64,000 nucleotides of DNA, taken from Corynebacterium sp. HMSC05H05. GTDB taxonomy: Bacteria > Actinomycetota > Actinomycetes > Mycobacteriales > Mycobacteriaceae. Under the pieces are notes generated by a model, which worked only from the letters and a program-made list of their open reading frames with translations, was not told the DNA's origin and did no database searches. A program made the translations under genes and the position numbers. Location of the stretch: positions 104,135-168,134 of the forward strand of contig NZ_KV788386.1 of NCBI RefSeq assembly GCF_001807265.1. The letters run 5' to 3'. This document shows positions 1-10,906 of the stretch, one piece after another; position 1 is the stretch's first letter, and each line of letters starts with the position of its first letter.

Positions 1-1
1 G

Positions 2-328
2 TTGCTCTCGCGCGCGACCGAGCAAGCGGCGGTGCTGATCGAGGCCGCAGGCGGCACCCGCAAGGAGCTGCCGAACCCGCGGCTGGCGGTGGGCACGCTG
101 GCGGACTTTTACGACACCCCGGGGCTTCCCGCCGGCGTCACGCCGCGCGCGGCGAAGCTGTTCGCCCGCGCCGACCGCGTTGCGGCAACGATTGAGACGG
201 TGACCGACCGTCTGGGCGACCACTCCTTCGACCCCCAACTTTTCGCGCTGTGGCGCCACGTCCGTTCCGCCCGCATGGCCGGTGTGGCCGATGCGGTGGT
301 GGATTACCAGCGCGAGTGGTCGAGTTAG
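2..328 (+). CDS. C-terminal end of an unidentified protein
   Basis: The reading frame is already open at the left edge, and about 108 residues are visible, so this is probably the 3' end of a longer gene. No family is recognised. The visible part is soluble and mostly helical in composition, with no membrane segment. It ends TAG at 326-328 and overlaps the stop of the convergent hemH by 4 bp. A TTG lies at position 2, but there is no reason to treat it as the true start. Confidence 0.6.
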   Translation: MLSRATEQAAVLIEAAGGTRKELPNPRLAVGTLADFYDTPGLPAGVTPRAAKLFARADRVAATIETVTDRLGDHSFDPQLFALWRHVRSARMAGVADAVVDYQREWSS

Positions 329-1362
329 CGCTGCGGGCGCTTCACCGGTGCGCAGCAGCCTTCCTTGCACGGCGCGCCGTTGACAGTGCAGCCCTGCACA
401 GTAACCCCAGACAAGGTTTTAGGCTTGACTTCTGCTCCGGCAGCCTCGGCGATGTCGACCACCATGCTCGCGAACGCTGGCTCGAGTCCGACGGTCGGGG
501 TGCGCTCTAAGGTCACGCCCATCTCCTCGCACGCCTGCTTCAGCTCGGTGTCGAGGTCCCAGACCACCTCCATGTGGTCGGTGATGAACCCGAGAGGCAC
601 GCAGATGAGGTGCTCCATCCCCTCGCGCTGAAGCTCCTGCGCCCGGTCCACCACGTCCGGCTCCAGCCAGGGCGTCGCCGGGTTCCCGGAGCGCGACTGC
701 CACACCACCTCGTAACTGTCTACGCCTGCGTGCTTTGCGACGAGCTCCGCCGCCTCCGCAACCTGCCTCGAGTACAGGTGCTGGTCTGCCGGGCCGCCGG
801 AGTTCTCGTCCGCGACCGTGGGCACGCTGTGCGCGGTAAACAGCACGCGGGTCTCGCCGGTCGCTTTCTCCACGGCCGCTCGTAGTCCGTCTGCCACAAG
901 CGCGACGAACGTCGGGTGGCCGTAGAACTGCCAGAGCTTGGTGTAGGTGATCTCCGGCGTCACCTCGCGGATGCGCTGGATGTCCTCGTCGTACTGCCGG
1001 CAGGCTGAGTACCCGCCCCAGGCGCTGGTGGCGAAGACGAGGACGTTCCTGTGGCCGTCGTTAAGCAACTGCTTCGCTGTCTCCTCCGCGAACGGGTGCC
1101 AGTTGCGGTTGCCGAAGTAGACAGGCAGGTCAATGCCACGCGCCGAAAGCTCGGCCTCGATGTTGGCGATGAGCTCGCGGTTCTGCGCGTTGATGGGGCT
1201 CACACCGCCGAAGTGGAAGTAGTGCTCGCCGACCGCTGCAAGGCGCTCGCGGGGGATGCCGCGGCCGCGCGTGACGTTCTCGAGAAAAGGAATAACCTCG
1301 TCCTCTCCCTCGGGGCCGCCGAAGGAAAGGACGAGGAGTGCGTCGTAGTCGTTGAGAGCCAT
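325..1362 (-). CDS. hemH: Ferrochelatase (coproporphyrin ferrochelatase type)
   Basis: 345 residues. Inserts iron into the porphyrin ring; in actinobacteria the enzyme acts on coproporphyrin III in the coproporphyrin-dependent heme route. The N-terminal LLVLSFGGPEG and the central TAHSVP segment, which carries a catalytic-site His, are typical of the family. SACRQYDED and the cysteine-rich tail GCTVNGAPCKEGCC supply cysteines where actinobacterial ferrochelatases are known to bind a [2Fe-2S] cluster; that this protein binds one is inferred. The ATG at 1362 follows a short GAGG-like site. The gene lies just downstream of the ripA-like gene on the same strand, with an 18-bp gap. Confidence 0.93.
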   Translation of the reverse strand: MALNDYDALLVLSFGGPEGEDEVIPFLENVTRGRGIPRERLAAVGEHYFHFGGVSPINAQNRELIANIEAELSARGIDLPVYFGNRNWHPFAEETAKQLLNDGHRNVLVFATSAWGGYSACRQYDEDIQRIREVTPEITYTKLWQFYGHPTFVALVADGLRAAVEKATGETRVLFTAHSVPTVADENSGGPADQHLYSRQVAEAAELVAKHAGVDSYEVVWQSRSGNPATPWLEPDVVDRAQELQREGMEHLICVPLGFITDHMEVVWDLDTELKQACEEMGVTLERTPTVGLEPAFASMVVDIAEAAGAEVKPKTLSGVTVQGCTVNGAPCKEGCCAPVKRPQR

Positions 1363-1380
1363 GCCCTCGAGCTTATCCCG

Positions 1381-3099
1381 CTAAAGCAGGCGCACCGCGT
1401 TCGGAGCCATGCCGGACCAACGCACCGGAGCAATGGTGACGTTCTGGCCGGACTGCGGCGCCTCGATCATGGTGCCGTCGCCGAGGTAGATGGCCACGTG
1501 CTGGTTACCGCCCGGGCCCCAGAACAGCAGGTCGCCGCGCTGCGCCTCGCTGGCGGGGATCTGGGTGCCGCGCTGGTACTGGTAGCCGGTGTAGTGCGGG
1601 AGTGCCACGCCGGCAGCCGCGAACGCGTAGAGCACCAGGCCGGAGCAGTCGAAGCCGGAGACCGAACCACCGTTGACGCCGTTAGTCGGGCCGTTGGCGT
1701 CGCCGCCGCCCCACACGTACGGGGTGCCAATCTGGGACTGTGCACGCGCGATCACAGCCTCCACCTGGGAGGAATCCGACACCGCGGCGACAGACTTCTG
1801 CGACTTCGCAGAGACGTCAGCGGCGGTCTCGACCTCTGGCAGCACCGCGGAGAGGGAATCCGCAGAATCTCCGGACTCCGCGGTGTCTGAAGTTTGCTCG
1901 ACTGTGCCCAAAGCGCCGTTCAGGCCGTCCGCGAAAGCGGTAATCAACTGCGCCGTGTCCGTATTGGAATTGTCGAAGGAGCCGTGGTTCGCCGCTACGC
2001 CGCCCACCATCGCGATGCCGGCGGCGACGGCGCCAACCTTGGCAATCGTGTCGCTGTCCAGCGCCGGCAGGCCGCCCTGGGAGGACAGCGCGGCGATGTC
2101 GCTGTCGGAGGAGGTCTGCGCAACCGTGCGCACGGCATCCACCACGACTTCGCGGCTGGGTTCGGGAGCCTCTGGGGCGTCGTTGGAGACGCGCTGACGC
2201 ACCAGGTCCACGACCTCTTCCGGCACCTCGTAGGTGGTGTCGCCCTTGGACACGGTCAGGGTGGCCGCGTAAGGGTCGGCAGTGATGGCGTTGTCGGGGG
2301 CAGCCTCGGCGTGCTCTCTGCCTGCAGTTTCAGACTGCGCCTCTGGCACGTCTGGCTGCGAGTCGGTTGGAGTGTCGGCCTGTGCCGGGCGCTGCTGCTC
2401 CAGCTCCTTTTGCGCACTGTCCAGTTGAGACTGCGCGGCGTCGCGCTCAGCGACGGAGGATTCGAGCGCGGCGCGGTTGGCGTCGAGAAGCTCACGCGCG
2501 CTTGCCTCGGCCTGCTTAGCTTCCGCCTCGGACGCGTCGGCGAGTTCGCTGGCCTCACGCAACGTGGCTTCCTCATTGGCGGCCTCAGCACGTGCCTGCT
2601 CGGCCTCGGCGAGCTTCGCCCGCTTTTCCTCAGAGCGCTGCCTCAGGAAAAGCGAACGGTCCAGCACGTCGCGCTGGGTGTCCTTGCCGCTGACGGCGAC
2701 GAGGGCGTCGCTCGGGCTTGCGCCGCGATATTGCGAACGGCTCAGTTCGTCGAGCTCGGCCCGGAGGACGTCGACACGTTCCTGCGCCTCGTTGAGACGC
2801 CGCTTCGCCTCGTCCTTGCCGCGGCGGGCCTGTTCGGCCTTCACCTGCGCATCGTGGAGGTCCACCAGGGACTGGTTGACGGACTCCTGCAGGCCGCCGA
2901 GGTCCAGGTTAAGCGCGTCGACGTCGGCTTGAGCGCGGGACACAGCGGTCACGAGCTCGCCCATTGCAGAGGTGGAACTCTGACCGGTGGCGGCGGGGCT
3001 GACTAGACCCGCCGCCAAAGAAACAGTTGCGGCACACGCGGTAGCGCCGAGCACATTTCGCGCACGAGCAAACCGGGTGCCCCTTTGTGGATTAGCCAC
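1381..3099 (-). CDS. ripA: Secreted NlpC/P60 peptidoglycan hydrolase, RipA type
   Basis: 572 residues. Predicted D,L-endopeptidase that cuts peptidoglycan stem peptides at the septum. From the N terminus: signal peptide (about 1-38), two long Ala/Glu/Arg-rich coiled coils (about 45-250), a low-complexity linker, and an NlpC/P60 domain (about 442-572). The catalytic set is visible as Cys485 (FDCSG), His534 (NQHVA) and Glu546 (MIEAP); the 49- and 12-residue spacings equal those of the known RipA triad. The GTG at 3099 is chosen because GAGGAG stands about 8 nt upstream and a signal peptide follows directly; an ATG frame from 3180 would put 27 unlikely residues first. The order acn, small membrane gene, ripA matches Mycobacterium. 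Confidence 0.92.
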   Translation of the reverse strand: MANPQRGTRFARARNVLGATACAATVSLAAGLVSPAATGQSSTSAMGELVTAVSRAQADVDALNLDLGGLQESVNQSLVDLHDAQVKAEQARRGKDEAKRRLNEAQERVDVLRAELDELSRSQYRGASPSDALVAVSGKDTQRDVLDRSLFLRQRSEEKRAKLAEAEQARAEAANEEATLREASELADASEAEAKQAEASARELLDANRAALESSVAERDAAQSQLDSAQKELEQQRPAQADTPTDSQPDVPEAQSETAGREHAEAAPDNAITADPYAATLTVSKGDTTYEVPEEVVDLVRQRVSNDAPEAPEPSREVVVDAVRTVAQTSSDSDIAALSSQGGLPALDSDTIAKVGAVAAGIAMVGGVAANHGSFDNSNTDTAQLITAFADGLNGALGTVEQTSDTAESGDSADSLSAVLPEVETAADVSAKSQKSVAAVSDSSQVEAVIARAQSQIGTPYVWGGGDANGPTNGVNGGSVSGFDCSGLVLYAFAAAGVALPHYTGYQYQRGTQIPASEAQRGDLLFWGPGGNQHVAIYLGDGTMIEAPQSGQNVTIAPVRWSGMAPNAVRLL

Positions 3100-3396
3100 G
3101 AAGGTGCTCCTCACACCGCTCGCCGCGCACACTTCAGCAGCACTCGGGCGATCAAGAAAACCCGAGGTGTCAAAGCGCATGCGAAAACCGTGACTAGCGG
3201 TTCCACGAGCGGTCTAGATGTTGACTACTGACGCGGCAGCGCGAATCGCGGCTGGCACAGCAGTGCCCTGGAACCTGGTACTCGGCGTGCTTCCCCACAT
3301 GCCCGAACCTTCGCGGGCGCTTGACTAGAGCGCCCTGACGGTGCCATTGCGTTGCGTGTGACAACCATCGACCCGCGAGCCGATACGGGAACCATA

Positions 3397-3416
3397 CGTC
3401 AAGGCAACAAACTTGT
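3397..3416 (-). repeat. 20-bp direct repeat, copy 1 (upstream of ripA)
   Basis: On the minus strand this reads ACAAGTTTGTTGCCTTGACG. It matches the copy at 3621-3640 at 18 of 20 positions, in the same orientation, 224 bp apart. Both lie between ripA and its upstream neighbour. Function unknown; repeated regulator binding is possible. Confidence 0.7.
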
Positions 3417-3539
3417 ATCCCTTTTGTTACAAACAATCTCGGCAGTCAAGGCTATTCACATGATTCACACACGCCTCACCAGCGCAAACCATGGCTCGTG
3501 CGCGTTACGTGATGTTTGTCACACCGGCGGATGCGGGTT

Positions 3540-3613
3540 CGCAAAAGTTGACCGAACCGATAACAATGCAGAATCTGACCTGCGGGTTTTTAGCTGGCGA
3601 GTCAACTTTTGCG
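3540..3613. repeat. 13-bp perfect inverted repeat with 48-bp spacer
   Basis: CGCAAAAGTTGAC at 3540-3552 is exactly reverse-complemented at 3601-3613. The spacer is too long for a simple terminator. The element sits just downstream of the 3647 gene and inside the ripA upstream region, and each arm contains a TTGAC hexamer. Confidence 0.7.
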
Positions 3614-3620
3614 AGCGGTG

Positions 3621-3640
3621 CGTCAAGGCAGCAAGCTTGT
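3621..3640 (-). repeat. 20-bp direct repeat, copy 2 (upstream of ripA)
   Basis: On the minus strand this reads ACAAGCTTGCTGCCTTGACG, differing from copy 1 at two positions. It ends 7 bp from the stop of the upstream gene. Confidence 0.7.
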
Positions 3641-3646
3641 CGACGA

Positions 3647-4120
3647 TTACCCGCGGCGGGCGGAGAACACAGCCGCCGCGGCTACCGCGGCAAGGACCAC
3701 GAGCACGACCGCGACAATCAGCGGCCAGTTCACCGAAAACCCGTTGGCTGCGTCGGCGAAGGCGTGGACGCCCGCAACGTAGTCCGGCTCGGCGGCCATG
3801 GCCCGCTCCCCGCGCTCCACCTGCGCGCGAGTCAAAGAGTCGCTCACACCGACAGCCACCTGCGGGGTGCGAACCAGTACCGTGTCGAGCCCGGTTTCGG
3901 CGGCCGTGTCCTGCGCCAGGTCGCGGAGATCGGCGATCACCGGCGGGGTCTGCTCGAGCACGATCATTCCCGCCGGGTCGAAAGAGTCATTGCCGGCGTC
4001 TGCGAGAGCGACCTCCAGTGCTGGACCCAGCTCCGCATTGACTGGATTCTCGGTGCCGAACGCCACTGGAGACGACGCGAGCTGAGTGACGAGCTCTTCA
4101 AGCGTTGCTTCGTTCTGCAT
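3647..4120 (-). CDS. Small membrane protein, Rv1476-like
   Basis: 157 residues. A soluble N-terminal part of about 125 residues precedes one C-terminal membrane helix, rich in Val and Ala and ending FSARRG, so the protein is probably tail-anchored with the bulk on one side of the membrane. The ATG at 4120 has AGGAG 8 nt upstream; longer frames begin within the divergent promoter region. By position between acn and ripA it is the equivalent of M. tuberculosis Rv1476, of unknown function. Co-transcription with ripA is possible, but the 547-bp gap argues for separate control. Confidence 0.8.
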   Translation of the reverse strand: MQNEATLEELVTQLASSPVAFGTENPVNAELGPALEVALADAGNDSFDPAGMIVLEQTPPVIADLRDLAQDTAAETGLDTVLVRTPQVAVGVSDSLTRAQVERGERAMAAEPDYVAGVHAFADAANGFSVNWPLIVAVVLVVLAAVAAAAVFSARRG

Positions 4121-4193
4121 TGGCCTCGCTCCTTGCACGGTCCAGCGATCTGAGTGGTCGAATGTGGAGTGTAACGATGGAGTCCGAAGGTGT

Positions 4194-4210
4194 GTCGATA
4201 AGCGCAATGC
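4194..4210 (+). promoter_or_regulatory. GTCGATAAGC-N3-ATGC motif upstream of acn
   Basis: GTCGATAAGC at 4194-4203 is followed after three bases by ATGC. The same element with the same spacing is found at 14785 and 34248, and with AAGC at 44258. It lies 6 bp from the AcnR operator. Its binding factor is unknown. Confidence 0.5.
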
Positions 4211-4215
4211 GAAAA

Positions 4216-4231
4216 CATAACGGGCGTACTG
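4216..4231 (+). promoter_or_regulatory. AcnR operator of acn
   Basis: CATAACGGGCGTACTG fits the published C. glutamicum AcnR site CAGNACNNNCGTACTG with one mismatch. It touches a -10-like TAATAT at 4233-4238, so a bound repressor would cover the promoter. AcnR is encoded just after acn (7200-7751), as expected for a local feedback pair. Confidence 0.8.
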
Positions 4232-4329
4232 TTAATATGGGCGCGGAACTATGGAAGGTCGCATAAACTGGTGGCTTGACCATAGGGTCGCTAACCCCTG
4301 ATTTGATACGACGAGAATTGGAGCTCACC

Positions 4330-7107
<2,778 letters not shown>

Positions 7108-7127
7108 CACGCTTCCGGCCATCGCGT

Positions 7128-7156
7128 AAGGGGCCCCGCGGCGTGCGGGGCCCCTT
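7128..7156 (+). terminator. Intrinsic terminator between acn and acnR
   Basis: A 12-bp GC-rich stem (AAGGGGCCCCGC pairing with GCGGGGCCCCTT) with a 5-nt loop lies 20 bp after the acn stop, followed by a short pyrimidine and T run (ATTTT). It probably separates acn from full co-transcription with acnR. Confidence 0.75.
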
Positions 7157-7199
7157 CCCCATTTTCTCCCCACTATCTGGAGCCCGAAGGAGCCCCCTT

Positions 7200-7751
7200 A
7201 TGCCGATTGTCAGCGACGAAGAGCTGCAGCGCCGCCGCGGCGAGATCATCGACGCCGCCCGTGTGTGCTTCGCGCACTACGGCTACGAGGGGGCAACCGT
7301 GGCCCGCCTGGAAGAGGCCACGGGCAAAACCCGTGGTGCGATCTTCCACCACTTCGGCGACAAGGAAACGCTGTTTCTGGCCATCGCCGAGGCAGACGCA
7401 GAACGCCAGGCCCAGGTGGTCAGCGAGCGTGGTTTGGTGGAGGTCATGCGCGGCATGCTCGTGGACCGCAGCTCCAACGACTGGTTCACCACCCGCGCCG
7501 AGATCCTCCGCAAGCTGCGCACCGACCCCGAATTCGAGGCGCGCTGGCGCGAGCACCAGGAGGTGCTGGACCTTGCGGTCCGCGCGCGCTTGGAGTCCAA
7601 CAAGCACATGCGTGACGACGTCCCCGTCGCCGTCGTGCAGACCTACCTGGAGACAGTGCTCGAGGGATTCATCACCAAGCTCGCTTCAGGCGAGCCCGTG
7701 GACCGGCTCGAGGCGATGCTCGACGTGGTAGAGCAGTCGGTTCGCGGGTAA
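7200..7751 (+). CDS. acnR: TetR-family repressor of aconitase, AcnR
   Basis: 183 residues. The N-terminal TetR helix-turn-helix (about 10-55) includes the segment TGKTRGAIFHHFGDKETLF, where the recognition helix lies. The C-terminal part is the ligand and dimer domain; AcnR of C. glutamicum is known to bind citrate-Mg. The ATG at 7200 follows GAAGGAG by 7 nt. It lies immediately downstream of acn, the conserved corynebacterial arrangement, and should bind 4216-4231. Confidence 0.93.
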   Translation: MPIVSDEELQRRRGEIIDAARVCFAHYGYEGATVARLEEATGKTRGAIFHHFGDKETLFLAIAEADAERQAQVVSERGLVEVMRGMLVDRSSNDWFTTRAEILRKLRTDPEFEARWREHQEVLDLAVRARLESNKHMRDDVPVAVVQTYLETVLEGFITKLASGEPVDRLEAMLDVVEQSVRG

Positions 7752-7773
7752 TTCCGAAGAATAGACTAAGCGG

Positions 7774-7779
7774 TATAGA
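7774..7779 (+). promoter_or_regulatory. Leaderless promoter (-10) of the 7789 gene
   Basis: TATAGA lies 9 bp before the ATG at 7789, so transcription would start within about 3 nt of the start codon. No ribosome binding site is present, consistent with a leaderless mRNA. Confidence 0.6.
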
Positions 7780-7788
7780 ATTGCCGCT

Positions 7789-8511
7789 ATGTCAAAGCTG
7801 CTTTTCCTCTCCCTTCGCAACGGCGAGATCGGGCCGGACGTCGCCCACGCCGAATACCACGACGCCCTGCGCGCCACGGGCGTAAGCGAAGTGGACATGG
7901 AGCTGCGCGTCATCGACTCCCCCGACTCCGAGCTCGGCCCCCTCGACCCCGTCAGCGGCATCATCGTCGGCGGCTGCTCTCTGAATGTGACCAACCCCGA
8001 GCGCGACGCGTGGCACAAGCGTATCGACGACATCCTGTCCGCCACCGTCAACTCCGGCAAACCCGTCTTCTTTGTCTGCTTCGGCATCTCCTGGCTGGTG
8101 GATCACCTCGGCGGCGAGGTCGGGCGCACCCACCCCGAGCCGTCCGGCCCGACCACCGTGAACGTGGTTGCGGAAGACGAGCTCGCCGGTCCCAGCGGCA
8201 CGTTCACCGCCCTGACCGGCCACACCGAGAACCCGATGCGCGTGCCCGATTCCCTCACCGTTGTGGCCACCGGACCCGACGGCCTGGTGCAGATGGTCCG
8301 CTACGGCGCCCGGGTGTGGGCCACCCAGTTCCACGCCGAGATGGATGCCGACGCGATGCGCACACGCATGGACTTCTTCCACGACTACGGCTACTTCCCC
8401 GCCGAGGAGTACGCCCGCATCGTCGCCGACCTGCCCAACCACGACGTGAGCCGGGCGAATGGGCTGTTGCGCACATTCGCCCGGCTCTGCACCGAGGGCC
8501 GGTTCGACTAA
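7789..8511 (+). CDS. Class I glutamine amidotransferase-like protein
   Basis: 240 residues, related to the glutaminase part of GMP synthase. The nucleophile Cys is in FFVCFGISWL and the catalytic His in TQFHAEMD. There is no synthetase domain, so the acceptor is unknown. It follows acnR, as the equivalent gene does in C. glutamicum. The start is fixed by the leaderless promoter. The stop overlaps that of the convergent 8508 gene by 4 bp. Confidence 0.85.
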   Translation: MSKLLFLSLRNGEIGPDVAHAEYHDALRATGVSEVDMELRVIDSPDSELGPLDPVSGIIVGGCSLNVTNPERDAWHKRIDDILSATVNSGKPVFFVCFGISWLVDHLGGEVGRTHPEPSGPTTVNVVAEDELAGPSGTFTALTGHTENPMRVPDSLTVVATGPDGLVQMVRYGARVWATQFHAEMDADAMRTRMDFFHDYGYFPAEEYARIVADLPNHDVSRANGLLRTFARLCTEGRFD

Positions 8512-9176
8512 ATCTCCGAGACCTTCGCGTCGCCGCCTTCGAAATCGAGCGGGTTGCGGTCGAACTGCGTGCCGCGGCCGACCGACTCGACGATCACATC
8601 TGCCACAAGCTCGCGCGGGGTTTCTGACGAGGGGTCCCTTTGGTCGTCGAGAAGCGCAATGCCCTCCGACGGATCATCGGTGAGACGGGTGGGGCCGAGG
8701 ATCTGGTACGTCAGGTCGGAGGCGAGCAGACGCTTATCGACGGCCTTCTTCGCCTCGACGTAGGCGTACCACGGGCCGCCGTCGTCCTCCGTGGTGGCCT
8801 CAGCGGCGCCGGCGTAGGAAACCATGACGGTAAACGGAGCGAACTCGCCGAGCTCCTCGAGCGCGTCGATCATGGCCATCGCCGCGTCGCGGTCCACGGC
8901 GTAAGTGCGCTCTGCCGAGCCGCCACCGGCGCCCGCGGACCACACGACCACGTCGAACGGGGTGAGCAGGCGGGCCCAGTCCTCCTCGTCGAGGGTGGTG
9001 AGGTCGCGGACGATGGCGGTCGCGCCGTCGTCGACAAGCTGTTGCACATGGTCCGGGTTGCGCACGAGCGCGCTGACGCTGTGACCAGCTTTTACGAGCT
9101 TGGGGACGGAGTGGCGCGAGACGTTGCCACCCGCACCGAGAACGAGCACGTGTTGGCTTTGCTTAGGTGTTTCCAT
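8508..9176 (-). CDS. NAD(P)-binding Rossmann protein (NmrA/SDR-like)
   Basis: 222 residues. The N-terminal VLVLGAGGNVSRHSV is a dinucleotide-binding loop of the atypical SDR/NmrA type. YAYVEAKKAVDK has a YxxxK-like pattern, but the Ser of a classical SDR triad is not clearly placed. Substrate unknown. The ATG at 9176 (METPKQ) is preferred over a GTG three codons earlier. It is divergent from the leaderless ACT gene, with only about 40 bp between start codons. Confidence 0.8.
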   Translation of the reverse strand: METPKQSQHVLVLGAGGNVSRHSVPKLVKAGHSVSALVRNPDHVQQLVDDGATAIVRDLTTLDEEDWARLLTPFDVVVWSAGAGGGSAERTYAVDRDAAMAMIDALEELGEFAPFTVMVSYAGAAEATTEDDGGPWYAYVEAKKAVDKRLLASDLTYQILGPTRLTDDPSEGIALLDDQRDPSSETPRELVADVIVESVGRGTQFDRNPLDFEGGDAKVSEI

Positions 9177-9205
9177 AACGCCCACCGTAACGCTATTTCA
9201 GCGCC

Positions 9206-9211
9206 TATACT
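9206..9211 (+). promoter_or_regulatory. Leaderless promoter (-10) of the ACT-domain gene
   Basis: TATACT is followed by 6 nt and then the ATG at 9218, so the start codon should be at or next to the transcription start. No ribosome binding site is seen. Confidence 0.65.
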
Positions 9212-9217
9212 TTGCGC

Positions 9218-9487
9218 ATGCACGCAATTATTACGACCACTGGCAAGGACCGTCCCGGCGTCATCGCCGCAGTTGCGAAAACCGCAGCCGACGAGGGGCT
9301 GAACATCCTCGACGTCTCCCAGACCATCATGGACGACTTTTTCACCATGATCATGCGCGTTGCACTGCCCGAGGGCGAGGTGGACATGGGGGCGCTGCAG
9401 GAGGCGTTCGACGCCGCCGGCAAGCCGCTCGGCATGGTCGTGCGCATCCAGTCCGAGGCCCTGTTCAGCGCCATCAACGACATCTAA
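9218..9487 (+). CDS. ACT-domain protein, UPF0237 family
   Basis: 89 residues, essentially a single ACT domain (small-molecule-binding regulatory fold) starting MHAIITTTGKDRPG. UPF0237 proteins are usually encoded directly before a UPF0210 gene, as here, which suggests joint function, possibly sensing an amino acid; the ligand is unknown. It lies 9 bp upstream of the UPF0210 start. Confidence 0.88.
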   Translation: MHAIITTTGKDRPGVIAAVAKTAADEGLNILDVSQTIMDDFFTMIMRVALPEGEVDMGALQEAFDAAGKPLGMVVRIQSEALFSAINDI

Positions 9488-9496
9488 GGGGCGCAA

Positions 9497-10861
9497 GTGA
9501 ATTTCGAGTTTTCAGACGCGCGGTTCCTCGACGTCATCCGCATGATCGAGGATTACCGCCTAGACATCCGCACCGTGACCATGGGCATCTCGCTTATCGG
9601 CTGCACCCGCCCGACGATGGAGGCCACCGCGCAGGCGGTGTACGACCGCGTAGTTGAGCGCGCCCGCAACCTGGTGCCGGTGTGCGAGGGTATAGAGCGC
9701 GAGCTGGGCATCCCGATCGTGAACAAGCGCATCTCCGTCACCCCCGTCGCGCTGGTGGCGGCGGGCGCCGAGGGCAACCCGGTGGAGATTGCCCGCGCGC
9801 TGGATCGCGCGGCCGGCGAGCTCGGCGTGAACTTCGTCGGCGGCTACTCCGCGCTGGTGGAAAAGGGCGGCACGACCGCCGATAAGCGCCTGATCAATTC
9901 CATTCCGGAGGCGCTCAGCGTCACCGATAACGTGTGCGGGTCGGTCAACGTGGCGTCGTCACGCGCCGGCATCAACATGAACGCCGTGGCCAAGATGGGC
10001 GAAATTGTGAAGGAGGCCGCAGAGGCGACCGCGGACCGCTCCTCCATCGCCTGCGCAAAGCTGGTCGTCTTCGCCAACGCCGTGGGCGACAACCCGTTCA
10101 TGGCCGGCGCGTTCCACGGCATTGAGGAGCCCGACACGGTGATCTCGGTGGGTGTGTCTGGTCCGGGTGTGGTGGACAACGCGATCGCCCCGCTGAAGGG
10201 TGCGAGCCTGAACGAGGTCGCCGAGGAGATTAAGAAGGCCGCGTTCAAGATCACCCGCGCGGGGCAGCTCGTGGGGACCATGGCTGCCGAGCGCCTCGGC
10301 GTGCCGTTTGGCATCGTGGACCTCTCGCTCGCGCCGACGGCGGAGATGGGCGATTCTGTGGCGCACGTGCTCGAGCGAATGGGCCTGGACCAGGTGGGCA
10401 CGCACGGGACGACTGCCGCGTTGGCGCTGCTCAACGATGCCGTGAAGAAGGGCGGCATGATGGCCTGCTCCCGCGTGGGCGGCCTGTCCGGCTCGTTCAT
10501 CCCGGTCTCCGAGGACAAGGGCATGATCGACGCGGTTCACAGCGGTGCCATCTCCATGGACAAGCTCGAGGCGATGACCTCGATCTGCTCCGTGGGCTTC
10601 GACATGATCGCCATCCCAGGCGACACTTCTGCGGAGCTCATCGCGGGCATGATCGCCGACGAGGCTGCTATCGGTGTGATGAACCACAAGACCACCGCTT
10701 CGCGATTGATTCCGGTGCCAGGGACCAAGCCCGGCGACGAAGTGAACTTCGGCGGCCTGCTCGGCTACGCACCGGTCATTCCAGTAAACACGGTGGGTAA
10801 CGACGAGTTCATCCACCGCGGCGGGTTCATCCCCGCGCCGGTGCACGGTTTCAGGAACTAG
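9497..10861 (+). CDS. UPF0210 / PFL-like family protein, full-length copy
   Basis: 454 residues, full length for UPF0210, a family annotated by distant resemblance to pyruvate formate-lyase; no glycyl-radical activity is established. Glycine-rich conserved stretches are intact, for example [16 protein letters not shown] and [15 protein letters not shown] at the C terminus. The GTG at 9497 has a purine-rich stretch upstream. The last 503 bp (10359-10861) recur at 12688-13190. The accessory block begins directly after the stop. Confidence 0.88.
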   Translation: MNFEFSDARFLDVIRMIEDYRLDIRTVTMGISLIGCTRPTMEATAQAVYDRVVERARNLVPVCEGIERELGIPIVNKRISVTPVALVAAGAEGNPVEIARALDRAAGELGVNFVGGYSALVEKGGTTADKRLINSIPEALSVTDNVCGSVNVASSRAGINMNAVAKMGEIVKEAAEATADRSSIACAKLVVFANAVGDNPFMAGAFHGIEEPDTVISVGVSGPGVVDNAIAPLKGASLNEVAEEIKKAAFKITRAGQLVGTMAAERLGVPFGIVDLSLAPTAEMGDSVAHVLERMGLDQVGTHGTTAALALLNDAVKKGGMMACSRVGGLSGSFIPVSEDKGMIDAVHSGAISMDKLEAMTSICSVGFDMIAIPGDTSAELIAGMIADEAAIGVMNHKTTASRLIPVPGTKPGDEVNFGGLLGYAPVIPVNTVGNDEFIHRGGFIPAPVHGFRN

Positions 10862-10906
10862 CGGCCGAGACAATCTCCGATCATCCATGATTCAACATTT
10901 GACCGA

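Larger units (their letters stand above)
3100..3646 (-). promoter_or_regulatory. Long leader and upstream region of ripA, no gene
   Basis: About 550 bp separate the ripA start from the upstream gene, and no convincing coding frame lies within. It holds two near-identical 20-bp direct repeats (3397-3416 and 3621-3640), a 13-bp inverted repeat (3540-3552 and 3601-3613), several TTGAC hexamers in the ripA direction and GC-rich segments that could fold. Actinobacterial cell-wall hydrolase genes are often preceded by c-di-AMP riboswitches. I could not align the conserved core of that element here, so none is called. Confidence 0.5.

Noticed and set aside
3411..3435. MtrA-like GTAAC pair upstream of ripA
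   Set aside because: Only one GTAAC is exact (minus strand, TTTGTAACAAAAGGGATAC); the second is GATAC, too weak to call.
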